The notes below the pieces were generated by a model, which made no database searches, was not told the origin of the DNA, and saw nothing but the letters and a program-made list of their open reading frames with translations. Made by a program: the position numbers and the translations under genes. From contig CALAZS010000190.1 of assembly GCA_937926265.1 (NCBI GenBank), positions 1 through 33,769 of the forward strand: 33,769 nucleotides of DNA. Direction: 5' to 3'. How positions within the stretch are numbered: the first letter of the stretch is position 1; each line of letters begins with the position of its first letter. Below are positions 22,859-31,943 of the stretch, piece after piece. The DNA is from an uncultured Gammaproteobacteria bacterium. Its GTDB lineage: Bacteria; Pseudomonadota; Gammaproteobacteria; Chromatiales; Chromatiaceae.

Positions 22859-24265
22859 TTACCTGGGACCAAGGAATCTGCCGGATTCAGTTAACATTAG
22901 TCCTTCAGTTGTATTGGACTCAATTGTAAAGTCTACAACACTGCTGGCTGCTTTAAGGTCACCAGGGTCGGCTTCCAGTCGTACCGGCACTTCGACAACA
23001 CTGCCAGAATCTACATCGACCGTTTCATTTCGCATCTTCATGGTTAAGCCCTCAATGCCAGACACTGTAATGGTGTAGTTCTGAGGTTGATTGGTCATGT
23101 TGATAACTTTCAGAGTATAAACGTTTTCGATCATACCTTCATCGGTTTCAAAATAAAGCGCGTTTCTATCACGGATAATATCGAGTTCAAGCGGTGTACG
23201 AGTTGCAATGGAGTAAACCAGTGCGCCAGTAATTATCAATAATAACGCTGCATATATCACGATCCTGGGACGGAAAACATGCGTTTTGCCACCTTTAAGT
23301 GTTTCTTCGGTCGTATACTTTACCAGGCCTTTGGGCTGGCCAACTTTTTCCATTACTTCATCACACACATCGATACAGGCGGCGCAGCCAATACATTGGT
23401 ACTGCAAACCGTCCCGGATATCGATACCGGTAGGACAAACCTGAACGCAAAGTCCGCAGTTAATGCAGTCACCCAGTTTTTCAGTATCTGCATCTTTTTT
23501 ACGTGCACCGCGCGGCTCACCACGTTCTTCATCATAGGCGATTAACAGGGTGTCTTTATCGAACATCACTGACTGGAAGCGGGCGTAAGGGCACATGTAG
23601 ATACATACCTGTTCACGTAACCAGCCGGCGTTACCGTAGGTGGCGAAACTGTAAAACAGAATCCAGAAGATACCCCATGCGCTGATGTCGCCGACCATGA
23701 TATCGCTGTAAAGTGATTCTATAGGAGTAAACCAGCCAACAAAGGTGAAGCCAGTGAAAAGAGAAAAGATCAGCCAGGCAGCATGTTTACCACCGGTACG
23801 CATGATACGCTCGGCATTCAATGGGCCTTTATCCAGTTTCATCTGTTTTTGTCTGCTGCCTTCGAATTTTCTTTCAAACCAGATGAAAATTTCGGTCCAG
23901 ACTGTTTGAGGACAGGCATAACCACACCAGAGACGCCCGGCAAGTGCAGTAAAGAAAAACAGGGCATAAGCAGCGATCAAGAGCAGGGCGGTCAGGTAGA
24001 TGAAATCCTGGGGCCAGAATGTCCATCCAAAAATGTAGAATTTACGGGCAGGTAGATCAAACAGAATTGCCTGGTGACCATCATATTGAAGCCATGGCAG
24101 GCCATAGAATATACCCAGCAAAGTAACCATCGCCAGGTTACGCAGGTTGGCAAAGATGCCATGGACTTCACGTGGATAGATTTTCTCTCTTTTTTTATAG
24201 AGCATTTCCTCCACGGATTCATCATTTTTTTGTGTTTTATTGTCTGCCATGATTTTGTCTGCCAT
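22859..24265 (-). CDS. ccoG: Cytochrome c oxidase accessory protein CcoG (FixG)
   Basis: A 468-residue integral membrane ferredoxin-like protein that handles copper for cbb3 oxidase assembly (Cu2+ reduction in the family). It has about five membrane segments. 'GYACPQTVW' and 'CIYMCPYARFQSVMFD' are conserved in the membrane part. Two [4Fe-4S] ferredoxin motifs follow ('CINCGLCVQVCPTGIDIRDG' and 'CIGCAACIDVCDEVM'), and the C-terminus is an immunoglobulin-like periplasmic domain. The N-terminus contains two in-frame ATGs within a 15-bp imperfect duplication (Met-Ala-Asp twice), so the start could be 24265 or 24250. Neither has a strong Shine-Dalgarno. It is separated from ccoP by a terminator. 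Confidence 0.95.
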   Translation of the reverse strand: MADKIMADNKTQKNDESVEEMLYKKREKIYPREVHGIFANLRNLAMVTLLGIFYGLPWLQYDGHQAILFDLPARKFYIFGWTFWPQDFIYLTALLLIAAYALFFFTALAGRLWCGYACPQTVWTEIFIWFERKFEGSRQKQMKLDKGPLNAERIMRTGGKHAAWLIFSLFTGFTFVGWFTPIESLYSDIMVGDISAWGIFWILFYSFATYGNAGWLREQVCIYMCPYARFQSVMFDKDTLLIAYDEERGEPRGARKKDADTEKLGDCINCGLCVQVCPTGIDIRDGLQYQCIGCAACIDVCDEVMEKVGQPKGLVKYTTEETLKGGKTHVFRPRIVIYAALLLIITGALVYSIATRTPLELDIIRDRNALYFETDEGMIENVYTLKVINMTNQPQNYTITVSGIEGLTMKMRNETVDVDSGSVVEVPVRLEADPGDLKAASSVVDFTIESNTTEGLMLTESGRFLGPR

Positions 24266-24390
24266 TTAATTAATAGAATTGATGCTTTGTAACAATATTA
24301 TTAATAACTTGCATTGAAAATTTTCAAATTTTATCAATTATTTGGTAATTATTTTCTAATATATCAGTTTAAAAAGGATTTAATGTTTAA

Positions 24391-24423
24391 AAAAAAACCC
24401 GACAAAATAGTCGGGTTTTTTTC
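24391..24423 (-). terminator. Intrinsic terminator of ccoNOQP
   Basis: CCCGAC/GTCGGG with a 6-nt loop is flanked by an A run and a T run, so the stem extends and works on both strands. It lies 19 bp beyond the ccoP stop. Confidence 0.9.
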
Positions 24424-24441
24424 TGGCAAGTAGCTTAAAGA

Positions 24442-25356
24442 TCAGTTGTTTGACAGAGAGTAAACGTATGCAGTCAAAACGTGTACTTTGTCATCACCTA
24501 ACATTTCTTTCCATGCAGGCATAACCTGGTTACGGCCATTAGCGATAACATCTCTGATTTGTGATTTGGATTTACCAAACAACCAGATATTATCGTTCAG
24601 GCGAGGTGCACCCAAAGCGTGGAAACCGGCACCATCAGGCATGTGACAGGCGCTACAGTTGGTCATGTAAAGTTCTTTACCTTTAGAAGCCATGTCAGCA
24701 TCTGCTTTGCGACCACTCAGTTCCAGAACATATTCTACAACCTGGTCAACACCTTCTTCGCCCAGAACGGGAGTCCAAGGTGGCATGGCCTGAGCTGCTG
24801 GCATTGGTGCTTTCTGACGGCGACCCTGTGCAATAGATGCATGGATCATGTCTGGTGAACCACCCCATAACCAGTCATTATCAGCCAGGTTAGGATAGCC
24901 TTTACTGCCGCGGGCATCTGAACCGTGACACTGCATGCAGTATGTCAGGTAAAGACGTTTTCCCATTGCATTGGCATCTGTATTCTTGGCCAGTTCTTCA
25001 ACCGAAACATCACGGTATTGCGCATAGATGGGACCATACTTTTCATCAGCTTTAGACATTTCTGCCGCATGCTGGTTTTGAGCTGTCCAACCAAGTGCGC
25101 CACCATAATTACCGAGACCTGGGTACAGGTACAGATAACCGAAAGCAAAAACGATGGTGATGTAGAACATCCACAACCACCAGCGTGGCAGCGGGTTGTT
25201 GTATTCCTGTAGATCACCATCCCAGGCATGACCGGTGACATCACCTTCTGCTGATTCACCATCACGTTTTCTCATTGTCCACCAGATTAGCCAAACACAG
25301 GCTAAAATGTTGCCTACTGTGATTACAGTAATCCAGTTACTCCAAAATGAACTCAT
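24442..25356 (-). CDS. ccoP: cbb3-type cytochrome c oxidase subunit III (CcoP)
   Basis: The diheme subunit that delivers electrons to the oxidase. The 304-residue protein has two N-terminal membrane segments (about 8-27 and 58-78), the normal family organisation. The cytochrome c domains carry heme motifs Cys140-x2-Cys143-His144 ('CMQCH') and Cys234-x2-Cys237-His238 ('CSACH'), with 'APMPAAQAMPPW' and 'NQVMPAW' supplying the axial Met. Its ATG overlaps the ccoQ stop by 4 bp. Confidence 0.97.
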   Translation of the reverse strand: MSSFWSNWITVITVGNILACVWLIWWTMRKRDGESAEGDVTGHAWDGDLQEYNNPLPRWWLWMFYITIVFAFGYLYLYPGLGNYGGALGWTAQNQHAAEMSKADEKYGPIYAQYRDVSVEELAKNTDANAMGKRLYLTYCMQCHGSDARGSKGYPNLADNDWLWGGSPDMIHASIAQGRRQKAPMPAAQAMPPWTPVLGEEGVDQVVEYVLELSGRKADADMASKGKELYMTNCSACHMPDGAGFHALGAPRLNDNIWLFGKSKSQIRDVIANGRNQVMPAWKEMLGDDKVHVLTAYVYSLSNN

Positions 25357-25526
25357 TTGTTTTCCCCTTTAACTGTTGACTTGTGCTGATCTTCATCAGC
25401 AAAAGGCAAGTTAGCGGCATCATCAAAGGATTTCTTGCGTCTCTTACTCCAGGCCCAGATAACGATGCCGATGAAGGCAACGAATGCCAGGACAGTTTGT
25501 AAAGAGCGAAAGTCGTTAATATCCAT
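25353..25526 (-). CDS. ccoQ: cbb3-type oxidase small subunit CcoQ
   Basis: A 57-residue single-pass protein beginning Met-Asp-Ile-Asn-Asp-Phe-Arg-Ser, with a hydrophobic segment (about residues 10-26, 'TVLAFVAFIGIVIWAW') and a basic then acidic cytoplasmic tail. CcoQ stabilises the cbb3 complex. It lies 12 bp after ccoO and overlaps ccoP by 4 bp (ATGA), exactly where ccoQ is expected. Confidence 0.93.
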   Translation of the reverse strand: MDINDFRSLQTVLAFVAFIGIVIWAWSKRRKKSFDDAANLPFADEDQHKSTVKGENK

Positions 25527-25538
25527 TAGATGATCCTC

Positions 25539-26156
25539 TTATAGTGCAGTTCCAAGACCCTGAAGATAGTGAACCAATGCGTCAGCTTCAGTTTTACCTT
25601 CAACTGCCGCTTTAGCACCTTTCATATCTTCTTCGGTATACAGATTACACTTTGGACATGTGACGCCTACGGCGATATTCAATGCAGCCATTTTGTCTGC
25701 AGTGTTTTCACCGGTTAGCTTGCTATCAAACAGCCAAGGGTAAGCTGGCATATTGGACTCAGGTACCAGGTCACGTGGGTTGTACAGGTGAGCATACTGC
25801 CAGTCATCACTGTAACGACCACCTACGCGGGCCAGGTCAGGACCAGTACGTTTTGAACCCCACTGGAACGGGCGGTCATATACCGACTCACCTGCAACAG
25901 AGTAGTGTCCATAACGTTCTGTTTCTGCACGGAAAGGACGGATCATTTGTGAATGGCAGTTGTAGCAGCCTTCACGAATGTAAATATCACGACCTTCCAG
26001 GGCCAGAGCATCATAACGATCTACGCCTTCGATTGGTTCAGTTGTTTCATCCAGGAAGAACAACGGGAACCACTCTACAGCACCACCGGCCAGGGCTACC
26101 ACGAGGATAAGCACCATCATCAGGCCAATATTTTTTTCGACTACTTCATGACTCAT
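25539..26156 (-). CDS. ccoO: cbb3-type cytochrome c oxidase subunit II (CcoO)
   Basis: The monoheme subunit, 205 residues. It has one N-terminal membrane anchor (about 10-32) and the heme motif Cys64-x2-Cys67-His68 in 'EGCYNCHSQMIRPF'. The family's 'GPDLARVGGRYSDDW' and the axial-Met region 'ESNMPAYPWL' are present. Unusually, where the family normally reads 'GVPY.DEDI', this protein has an insertion with Cys-Pro-Lys-Cys (Cys167, Cys170). It lies 15 bp after ccoN and 12 bp before ccoQ. Confidence 0.97.
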   Translation of the reverse strand: MSHEVVEKNIGLMMVLILVVALAGGAVEWFPLFFLDETTEPIEGVDRYDALALEGRDIYIREGCYNCHSQMIRPFRAETERYGHYSVAGESVYDRPFQWGSKRTGPDLARVGGRYSDDWQYAHLYNPRDLVPESNMPAYPWLFDSKLTGENTADKMAALNIAVGVTCPKCNLYTEEDMKGAKAAVEGKTEADALVHYLQGLGTAL

Positions 26157-26171
26157 GACTTAATCCTCCCG

Positions 26172-27593
26172 TTAGTGTGCAGCGACTTGAGGGATTGCAT
26201 CATCTGCTTCACCCTTGTCTGCAATGGTTTTGAGTACGTTGTACAGCATGATGAACATGCCACCGAGGAAGAGAATGCCACCCAGTAGACGGATGTAGTA
26301 GAAAGGATAAGTCCTTTCAACAGACTCAATGAACGAGTAGGTCAGGGTACCGTCAGCGTTAACTGCACGCCACATCAGACCCTGCATTACACCGGCGATC
26401 CACATTGCAGCGATGTAAAGTACTGTACCAATGGTTGCGATCCAGAAGTGCAATTCAATCAAACCTTTGCTGAACATGCCTTCACGGCCGTAAAGCTTGG
26501 GTATTAAGTGATATAGAGCACCAATGGAAACCATGGCTACCCAACCCAGGGCACCGGAATGAACGTGACCAACAGTCCAGTCAGTGTAGTGAGACAGAGC
26601 GTTCACTGTTTTGATCGACATCATTGGGCCTTCGAAGGTAGACATACCGTAGAAAGACAATGAAACGATCAGGAATTTCAGAATTGGGTCAGTTCTAAGT
26701 TTATGCCATGCACCTGACAGGGTCATGATGCCGTTGATCATACCACCCCAGGAAGGAGCCAGCAGAATCAGCGAGAAGACCATACCAACGGACTGTGTCC
26801 AGTTAGGCAACGCTGTGTAGTGCAGATGGTGAGGACCAGCCCACATGTAGGTGGAAACCAGTGCCCAGAAGTGAACAACTGATAAACGGTATGAGAAAAC
26901 CGGACGTTCAGCCTGCTTGGGTACGAAGTAGTACATGATACCCAGGAAGCCGGCAGTCAGGAAGAAACCAACCGCGTTATGACCATACCACCATTGAATC
27001 ATGGCATCGGTTGCACCGGAGTAGAAGCTGTAACTTTTGCCCAGTGTAACCGGAACAAAAGCACTGTTTACAATGTGCAGTAATGCAACAACAATGATGA
27101 AGGCACCGTAGAACCAGTTAGCCACATAGATATGAGGTGTCTTTCTGATAATGATTGTGCCGAAGAAAACTACTGCATACGTTACCCAGACAACAGCGAT
27201 AAGCAGGTCAATTGGCCATTCCAGTTCAGCATATTCTTTACCACTGGTTAAACCCAGGGGAAGTGTTACAGCTGCAAGCAGAATGATGACTGTCCAGCCC
27301 CAGAATGTGAAAGCGGCAAGCTTGTCACTGATGAGTCGTACCTGGCAGGTACGTTGGACCACGTAGTAGGAAGTGGCAAACAATGCAGATCCGCCAAAGG
27401 CAAAGATGACTGCGTTGGTGTGTAATGGTCTCAAACGTCCGTATGAGAGGAACGAGATACCATCGGTGAGTGTCGGGAATGCGAGTTGCGCGGCAACAAT
27501 GACGCCAACCAACATGCCCACAATACCCCAGATCACCGTCATGACGGCAAACTGGCGCACAACTTTATAGTTATACGTGGCCTGTGACTCCAT
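26172..27593 (-). CDS. ccoN: cbb3-type cytochrome c oxidase subunit I (CcoN)
   Basis: The catalytic subunit, which reduces oxygen to water at a heme b3-CuB centre with high oxygen affinity. The 473-residue protein has 12 membrane segments. Likely heme and CuB ligands are the His of 'RPLHTN' (heme b), 'WWYGHNAVGFF' (CuB and the Tyr-His crosslink region), 'GPHHLHYT' (CuB) and 'VGHVHSGALGW' (both hemes). It is the first gene of ccoNOQP. fnr lies upstream on the same strand, and the 237-bp gap holds an FNR box and a well-placed -10 element. Confidence 0.98.
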   Translation of the reverse strand: MESQATYNYKVVRQFAVMTVIWGIVGMLVGVIVAAQLAFPTLTDGISFLSYGRLRPLHTNAVIFAFGGSALFATSYYVVQRTCQVRLISDKLAAFTFWGWTVIILLAAVTLPLGLTSGKEYAELEWPIDLLIAVVWVTYAVVFFGTIIIRKTPHIYVANWFYGAFIIVVALLHIVNSAFVPVTLGKSYSFYSGATDAMIQWWYGHNAVGFFLTAGFLGIMYYFVPKQAERPVFSYRLSVVHFWALVSTYMWAGPHHLHYTALPNWTQSVGMVFSLILLAPSWGGMINGIMTLSGAWHKLRTDPILKFLIVSLSFYGMSTFEGPMMSIKTVNALSHYTDWTVGHVHSGALGWVAMVSIGALYHLIPKLYGREGMFSKGLIELHFWIATIGTVLYIAAMWIAGVMQGLMWRAVNADGTLTYSFIESVERTYPFYYIRLLGGILFLGGMFIMLYNVLKTIADKGEADDAIPQVAAH

Positions 27594-27746
27594 TAGTTTT
27601 CTCCAAAGCGTTGCATGAATTGTGAATTATTGGATTTTTTTCAGGGTTTTTACCCTTGACCAGATTCTAAATCATTACTTTATATATACAACCGAAAAAC
27701 TCCGAAAATATAAAAAAAGTTAATGGTCAAATTTCTGGACTGTGCA

Positions 27747-27788
27747 AATATGCTCGAATATAAGGATCGATTCATTGACATGCATCAA
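27747..27788 (-). promoter_or_regulatory. FNR-dependent promoter of ccoNOQP
   Basis: TTGAC-ATGC-ATCAA at 27775-27788 matches the FNR consensus at 9 of 10 positions. On the minus strand, exactly 22 nt further, is CATATT (27752-27747), 4 of 6 to the -10 consensus. The predicted start is near 27740, which gives class II activation geometry. It sits between fnr and ccoN, about 150 bp upstream of the ccoN start. Confidence 0.7.
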
Positions 27789-27830
27789 TAAATTCGACAT
27801 TGATGGACTGATTTTGGTTTTTTTGGGGAA

Positions 27831-28598
27831 TTAGATGGAGGCTGAAGACTTTGAGGAGGAGTCGTTCTGACTACAGTGGCTACTGATTCTTTTCAGGGCT
27901 TCGATATCGAGCAGTTCGACATGTTTGCGTTCGACTTTGAGAATGCCTTCATCCTGGAAGCGGGTAAACAGGCGGCTAATCGTTTCGACGGCAAGACCTA
28001 AGTAGTTACCGATTTCGTTGCGCGACATGCTGAGGTTGAATTCCTGGGAAGAAAAACCACGTTGTTTATAGCGCTGGGACAGGCTAAGAAGAAATGTGGC
28101 CAGTCGTTCATCAGCATTTTTCTTTCCAAGTAAAATCAACATATTGGATTCATTACTGATTTCCCTGCTCATCAGGCGAAACATCTGGTGTTGCAGGCTT
28201 GGGATTTCGACCGATAACTTTTCCAGTTTTTCATAGGGAATAAGGCAGACCGCTGTTGTTTCCAGTATTTTTGCAGTACAGCCGTGAACGCCAGCTTCAA
28301 TTGCGTCCAGTCCGATTATTTCACCAGGCAGATGAAATCCAAGTACCTGGTCGGAGCCGTCCTCACGGGAAACGTAAGTTTTAATAGATCCAGTCTTCAC
28401 CGCGTAAATGCCTTTGAAGGTATCGCCTTCGCGGAACAGGTAATCGTTGCGGTGATAGGGTTTGCTGCGACTGACAATCTGGTCGAGTCGTTCAATATCG
28501 CTTTGTTCCAGTCCCATCGGAAGGCATAGTCTGGAGAGACTGCAGTTCTCGCAGGCAATCTTTAAATCATTGAAATTAACGATCGTAGTTTTGGACAT
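27831..28598 (-). CDS. fnr: FNR/ANR-type oxygen-responsive transcriptional regulator
   Basis: A 255-residue CRP/FNR-family protein. The N-terminal cysteines Cys16, Cys19 and Cys25 ('CENCSLSRLCLP') and Cys107 ('GVHGCTAK') match the four ligands of the oxygen-labile [4Fe-4S] cluster in FNR. The cyclic-nucleotide-like fold follows, and the C-terminal helix-turn-helix is 'MSRNEIGNYLGLAVETISRLFTRFQ'. Its Glu-x-x-Ser-Arg recognition residues are those that read TTGAT/ATCAA. Under low oxygen it should dimerise and regulate genes for microaerobic growth. It lies just upstream of ccoN. Candidate sites in this window are before ccoN, soxY and the BLUF gene. Confidence 0.95.
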   Translation of the reverse strand: MSKTTIVNFNDLKIACENCSLSRLCLPMGLEQSDIERLDQIVSRSKPYHRNDYLFREGDTFKGIYAVKTGSIKTYVSREDGSDQVLGFHLPGEIIGLDAIEAGVHGCTAKILETTAVCLIPYEKLEKLSVEIPSLQHQMFRLMSREISNESNMLILLGKKNADERLATFLLSLSQRYKQRGFSSQEFNLSMSRNEIGNYLGLAVETISRLFTRFQDEGILKVERKHVELLDIEALKRISSHCSQNDSSSKSSASI

Positions 28599-28679
28599 GG
28601 GCTGGTAATCGATTTTTTTTATGATTCTGACGAATTAGGCACCAAGATACAAGTGATAAACAAGTTTTAGGCCAATAAA

Positions 28680-28703
28680 AACCCCACTTGGATAAGTGGG
28701 GTT
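28680..28703 (-). terminator. Intrinsic terminator of the sulfur globule protein gene
   Basis: AACCCCACTT/AAGTGGGGTT with a 4-nt loop lies 31 bp beyond the minus-strand stop. T runs are present on both strands. Confidence 0.9.
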
Positions 28704-28733
28704 TTTTTTGGATAGATAATTGAAAAAATTATC

Positions 28734-29174
28734 TTATTTTGCTGGTGCAGCAGGTGCTGGCGGAGCCATTGGGGCACCGTATGGACCGCGAGGAGCAGGG
28801 CCACCGTAAGGCATTGGAGCGCGAGGAGCGCCATAGCCATAAGGAGCACCACCGCCATAACCAGGATACTGGCTGTTGTAACCATAGCCACGGCCATCGC
28901 CGTAACCATAGTAGTTACCGTATGAATTCATTGAGCTGTCACCACGCATTTGACCATCACCACGACCACGGCCTTTGAAATTCATTGAGAATTCGCTGTC
29001 CATGTCGGCAGAACCGGAACCGTCACCACGACCATAGCCATCGCCGTAACCGTAACCACGACTGTCCATGCGGCTGTCACCGCTCCACTGACCGTTATCG
29101 CTGTCCCAGAACTGGGCAGAAGCAGTAGAAGCAACAAATGTAGACAAAATAGCAATACTAAGGATTTTTTTCAT
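28734..29174 (-). CDS. Sulfur globule protein-like Gly/Tyr-rich exported protein
   Basis: A 146-residue protein with a clear signal peptide (cleavage after 'TASAQ', near residue 20). The mature part is dominated by Gly, Tyr, Asp and Arg repeats ('GYGYGDGYGRGDG'), then a Pro/Gly/Ala/Tyr-rich tail. There are no Cys residues. This composition and the export signal match the sulfur globule envelope proteins (SgpA/B/C) of Chromatiaceae and their relatives, which coat periplasmic sulfur granules. A strong Shine-Dalgarno (GGAGGAG) suggests high expression. The presence of soxYZ supports the call. A generic Gly-rich surface protein is the main alternative. Confidence 0.72.
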   Translation of the reverse strand: MKKILSIAILSTFVASTASAQFWDSDNGQWSGDSRMDSRGYGYGDGYGRGDGSGSADMDSEFSMNFKGRGRGDGQMRGDSSMNSYGNYYGYGDGRGYGYNSQYPGYGGGAPYGYGAPRAPMPYGGPAPRGPYGAPMAPPAPAAPAK

Positions 29175-29415
29175 GAATCTCCTCCGAGATAAATGGCTGA
29201 TAAAGATATTTTAATTTTGCAGGATAAAAAATGGCCGGAACGAAAATGAACCAGAAATTTTCCATAGCAATCAAACTATAGACGAGATTCCCGGATCTGG
29301 AAACAAAAAATACTGTCGGCATGATTCAAGGGTTTTTATTTGAGCCAATCGAGCGCATCTGTTACTGTTATCAGCCGTCCTGATATCACATCTTTTGAAC
29401 TTTCTTTAAGAGCAT

Positions 29416-31074
29416 ATGGCTAAGTATATTTTTATCACCGGTGGGGTGGTTTCATCACTTGGGAAGGGAATTGCATCGGCATCTCTGGGTGCTTTGCTTG
29501 AGGCGCGCGGCTTAAGCGTTACCATGATCAAGTTGGATCCATATATTAATGTTGACCCTGGCACCATGAGTCCGTTTCAACATGGCGAGGTATTTGTTAC
29601 AGATGACGGTGCTGAAACAGACCTTGATCTTGGCCATTATGAAAGGTTCATTCACACCACGATGGGCCGTAATAACAATTTTACCACCGGTCAGATTTAC
29701 GAAAGCGTGATTCGAAAAGAACGTCGCGGTGAATACCTGGGCGGAACGGTTCAGGTAATTCCTCATATTACCGATGAAATCAAGGCAAGCATCAAGCTTG
29801 GTGCCGGTGATTCAGACATTGCGATGATTGAGATTGGCGGCACAGTTGGTGACATAGAATCCCTGCCGTTTCTTGAAGCCATTCGCCAACTTGGCGTCGA
29901 ACTGGGCCATGAAAATACCGTTTTCATGCATCTGACCCTTGTGCCGTATATTCAGACATCAGGTGAGATTAAAACCAAGCCGACCCAGCACTCGGTTAAA
30001 GAACTGCGCTCAATCGGTATTCAACCGGATATCCTGCTGTGTCGTGCAGCTGAAGAAATTCCTGAAAATGAAAAGAAAAAAATTGCATTGTTTACCAATG
30101 TGCCGGAACGCGCTGTTATTTCAGCTGTTGATGCGGACTGTATTTACCGTATACCGTCACTTTTACACGCGCAAAAACTTGACCAGATTGTCGTTGACCA
30201 ATTCAAGCTGGATGTGCCGTCGGCAAAGCTGGATGACTGGGACCGGGTAGTAGATGGATTGATTAACCCGTCTTCATCGGTCGATATTGCCATGGTCGGC
30301 AAGTATGTTGACCTGACTGAATCCTATAAATCCCTGAATGAAGCCTTGTCACATGCGGGTATCAGTAACGATGTCAAAGTCAATATTCATTATATCGACT
30401 CAGTCGATATAGAAACCCAGGGCACGTCAATCCTGGAAGGTATGCATGCTATCCTGGTTCCAGGTGGGTTTGGAAACCGTGGGGTGGAAGGGAAAATACT
30501 TGCAGTTCAGTATGCACGTGAAAACAAAGTGCCTTACCTGGGAATATGCCTGGGTATGCAGGTTGCCGTTATTGAGTTTGCCCGTAATGTTGCCGATCTG
30601 GAAAAGGCTCACAGTACCGAATTTGACCCTTCCAGCCCTCACCCGGTGATCGGTTTGATTTCTGAGTGGAAAGATGCAGACGGTTCAGTGCAAACCCGCA
30701 GCAGTGAATCTGACCTTGGTGGCACCATGCGTTTGGGTGGTCAACAATGTCGTCTTGCGGTGAATTCAAGTGCCTATAAAGCCTATCAGCAGGATGTGAT
30801 CGTTGAGCGTCATCGTCACAGGTTTGAATTTAACAATCATTACCGCAAGCAGTTAACAGAGAAGGGGCTGATTATTTCAGGCCTGTCTATTGATAATGAA
30901 CTGGTGGAAATTGTTGAAATCGGTGATCACCCATGGTTTGTAGCCTGTCAGTTCCATCCGGAGTTTACTTCCACACCAAGAGAAGGACATCCTTTATTTA
31001 CCGGCTTTATCCGGTCGGCCATGGAACATGCCAATATCAACTCACAATCACAAAAACTGGAAACAATTGAATGA
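29416..31074 (+). CDS. pyrG: CTP synthase
   Basis: A 552-residue enzyme that makes CTP from UTP, ATP and glutamine. The N-terminal synthetase domain starts 'KYIFITGGVVSSLGKGIASASLG' with the P-loop. The C-terminal class I glutamine amidotransferase domain has nucleophile Cys378 ('GICLGMQ') and the His514/Glu516 pair ('QFHPEF'). The length is normal. It is the first gene of the pyrG-kdsA-eno-ftsB array and overlaps kdsA by 4 bp (ATGA). Confidence 0.99.
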   Translation: MAKYIFITGGVVSSLGKGIASASLGALLEARGLSVTMIKLDPYINVDPGTMSPFQHGEVFVTDDGAETDLDLGHYERFIHTTMGRNNNFTTGQIYESVIRKERRGEYLGGTVQVIPHITDEIKASIKLGAGDSDIAMIEIGGTVGDIESLPFLEAIRQLGVELGHENTVFMHLTLVPYIQTSGEIKTKPTQHSVKELRSIGIQPDILLCRAAEEIPENEKKKIALFTNVPERAVISAVDADCIYRIPSLLHAQKLDQIVVDQFKLDVPSAKLDDWDRVVDGLINPSSSVDIAMVGKYVDLTESYKSLNEALSHAGISNDVKVNIHYIDSVDIETQGTSILEGMHAILVPGGFGNRGVEGKILAVQYARENKVPYLGICLGMQVAVIEFARNVADLEKAHSTEFDPSSPHPVIGLISEWKDADGSVQTRSSESDLGGTMRLGGQQCRLAVNSSAYKAYQQDVIVERHRHRFEFNNHYRKQLTEKGLIISGLSIDNELVEIVEIGDHPWFVACQFHPEFTSTPREGHPLFTGFIRSAMEHANINSQSQKLETIE

Positions 31075-31904
31075 AACTCTGTCATTTTGATGCTGGCCTC
31101 GACCAGCCTGTATTTCTAATAGCCGGCACCTGTGTCATTGAGTCAGAACAAATGGCGCTTGATACAGCCGGACAGCTTAAGGAAATAACCGATAGCCTGA
31201 ATGTACCATTCATTTACAAGTCATCATTTGATAAAGCTAACCGGTCTTCACACGAGTCTCACCGTGGCCCAGGTCTTGAAGAGGGGCTCAAAATATTACA
31301 AAAAGTAAAAGAACAGATTAACGTACCTGTCTTGACCGACGTGCATGAAGACACGCCCCTGGCTGAAGTGGCTGAAGTAGTTGACGTGTTGCAGACGCCA
31401 GCCTTTCTTTGTCGCCAGACCAACTTTATTTTGAAAGTGGCTGAACAGGGCAAACCGGTCAATATCAAAAAAGGCCAGTTTTTGGCTCCCTGGGATATGA
31501 AAAACGTAGTGAATAAAGCACGTTCTACCGGTAATGAGCAGATTATGGTTTGCGAACGCGGTGCTTCTTTTGGTTATAACAACCTGGTATCAGATATGCG
31601 TTCACTTGCCGTGATGCGCGACACAGATTGCCCGGTGGTATTTGATGCGACGCATTCAGTTCAGTTGCCCGGTGGGCAGGGAACATCTTCCGGTGGTCAG
31701 CGTGAGCATGTACCGGTTTTAGCCAGGGCGGCAACGGCTGTTGGTGTGGCAGGTTTATTTATGGAAACGCATCCTGACCCGGAATGTGCCTTGAGTGATG
31801 GCCCGAATTCCTGGCCATTGGGGAAGATGAAAGCTTTACTGGAAACGCTGGTGACAATTGACCGCACTGTAAAAGAAAACGGTTTGATTGAAACCACTTT
31901 GTAA
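31071..31904 (+). CDS. kdsA: 3-deoxy-8-phosphooctulonate synthase (KDO-8-phosphate synthase)
   Basis: A 277-residue class I DAHP-type aldolase that condenses phosphoenolpyruvate with arabinose 5-phosphate to give KDO-8-phosphate for lipopolysaccharide. Family signatures include 'FLIAGTCVIESEQ', 'YKSSFDKANRSS', 'TDVHED', 'QTPAFLCRQT', 'CERGASFGYNNLVSDMR' and 'HPDPECALSDGPNSW'. This confirms a Gram-negative host. It is translationally coupled to pyrG. Confidence 0.99.
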   Translation: MKLCHFDAGLDQPVFLIAGTCVIESEQMALDTAGQLKEITDSLNVPFIYKSSFDKANRSSHESHRGPGLEEGLKILQKVKEQINVPVLTDVHEDTPLAEVAEVVDVLQTPAFLCRQTNFILKVAEQGKPVNIKKGQFLAPWDMKNVVNKARSTGNEQIMVCERGASFGYNNLVSDMRSLAVMRDTDCPVVFDATHSVQLPGGQGTSSGGQREHVPVLARAATAVGVAGLFMETHPDPECALSDGPNSWPLGKMKALLETLVTIDRTVKENGLIETTL

Positions 31905-31943
31905 AAACTACCATTTATACTTGTACTGGAAACAATCGGACTA

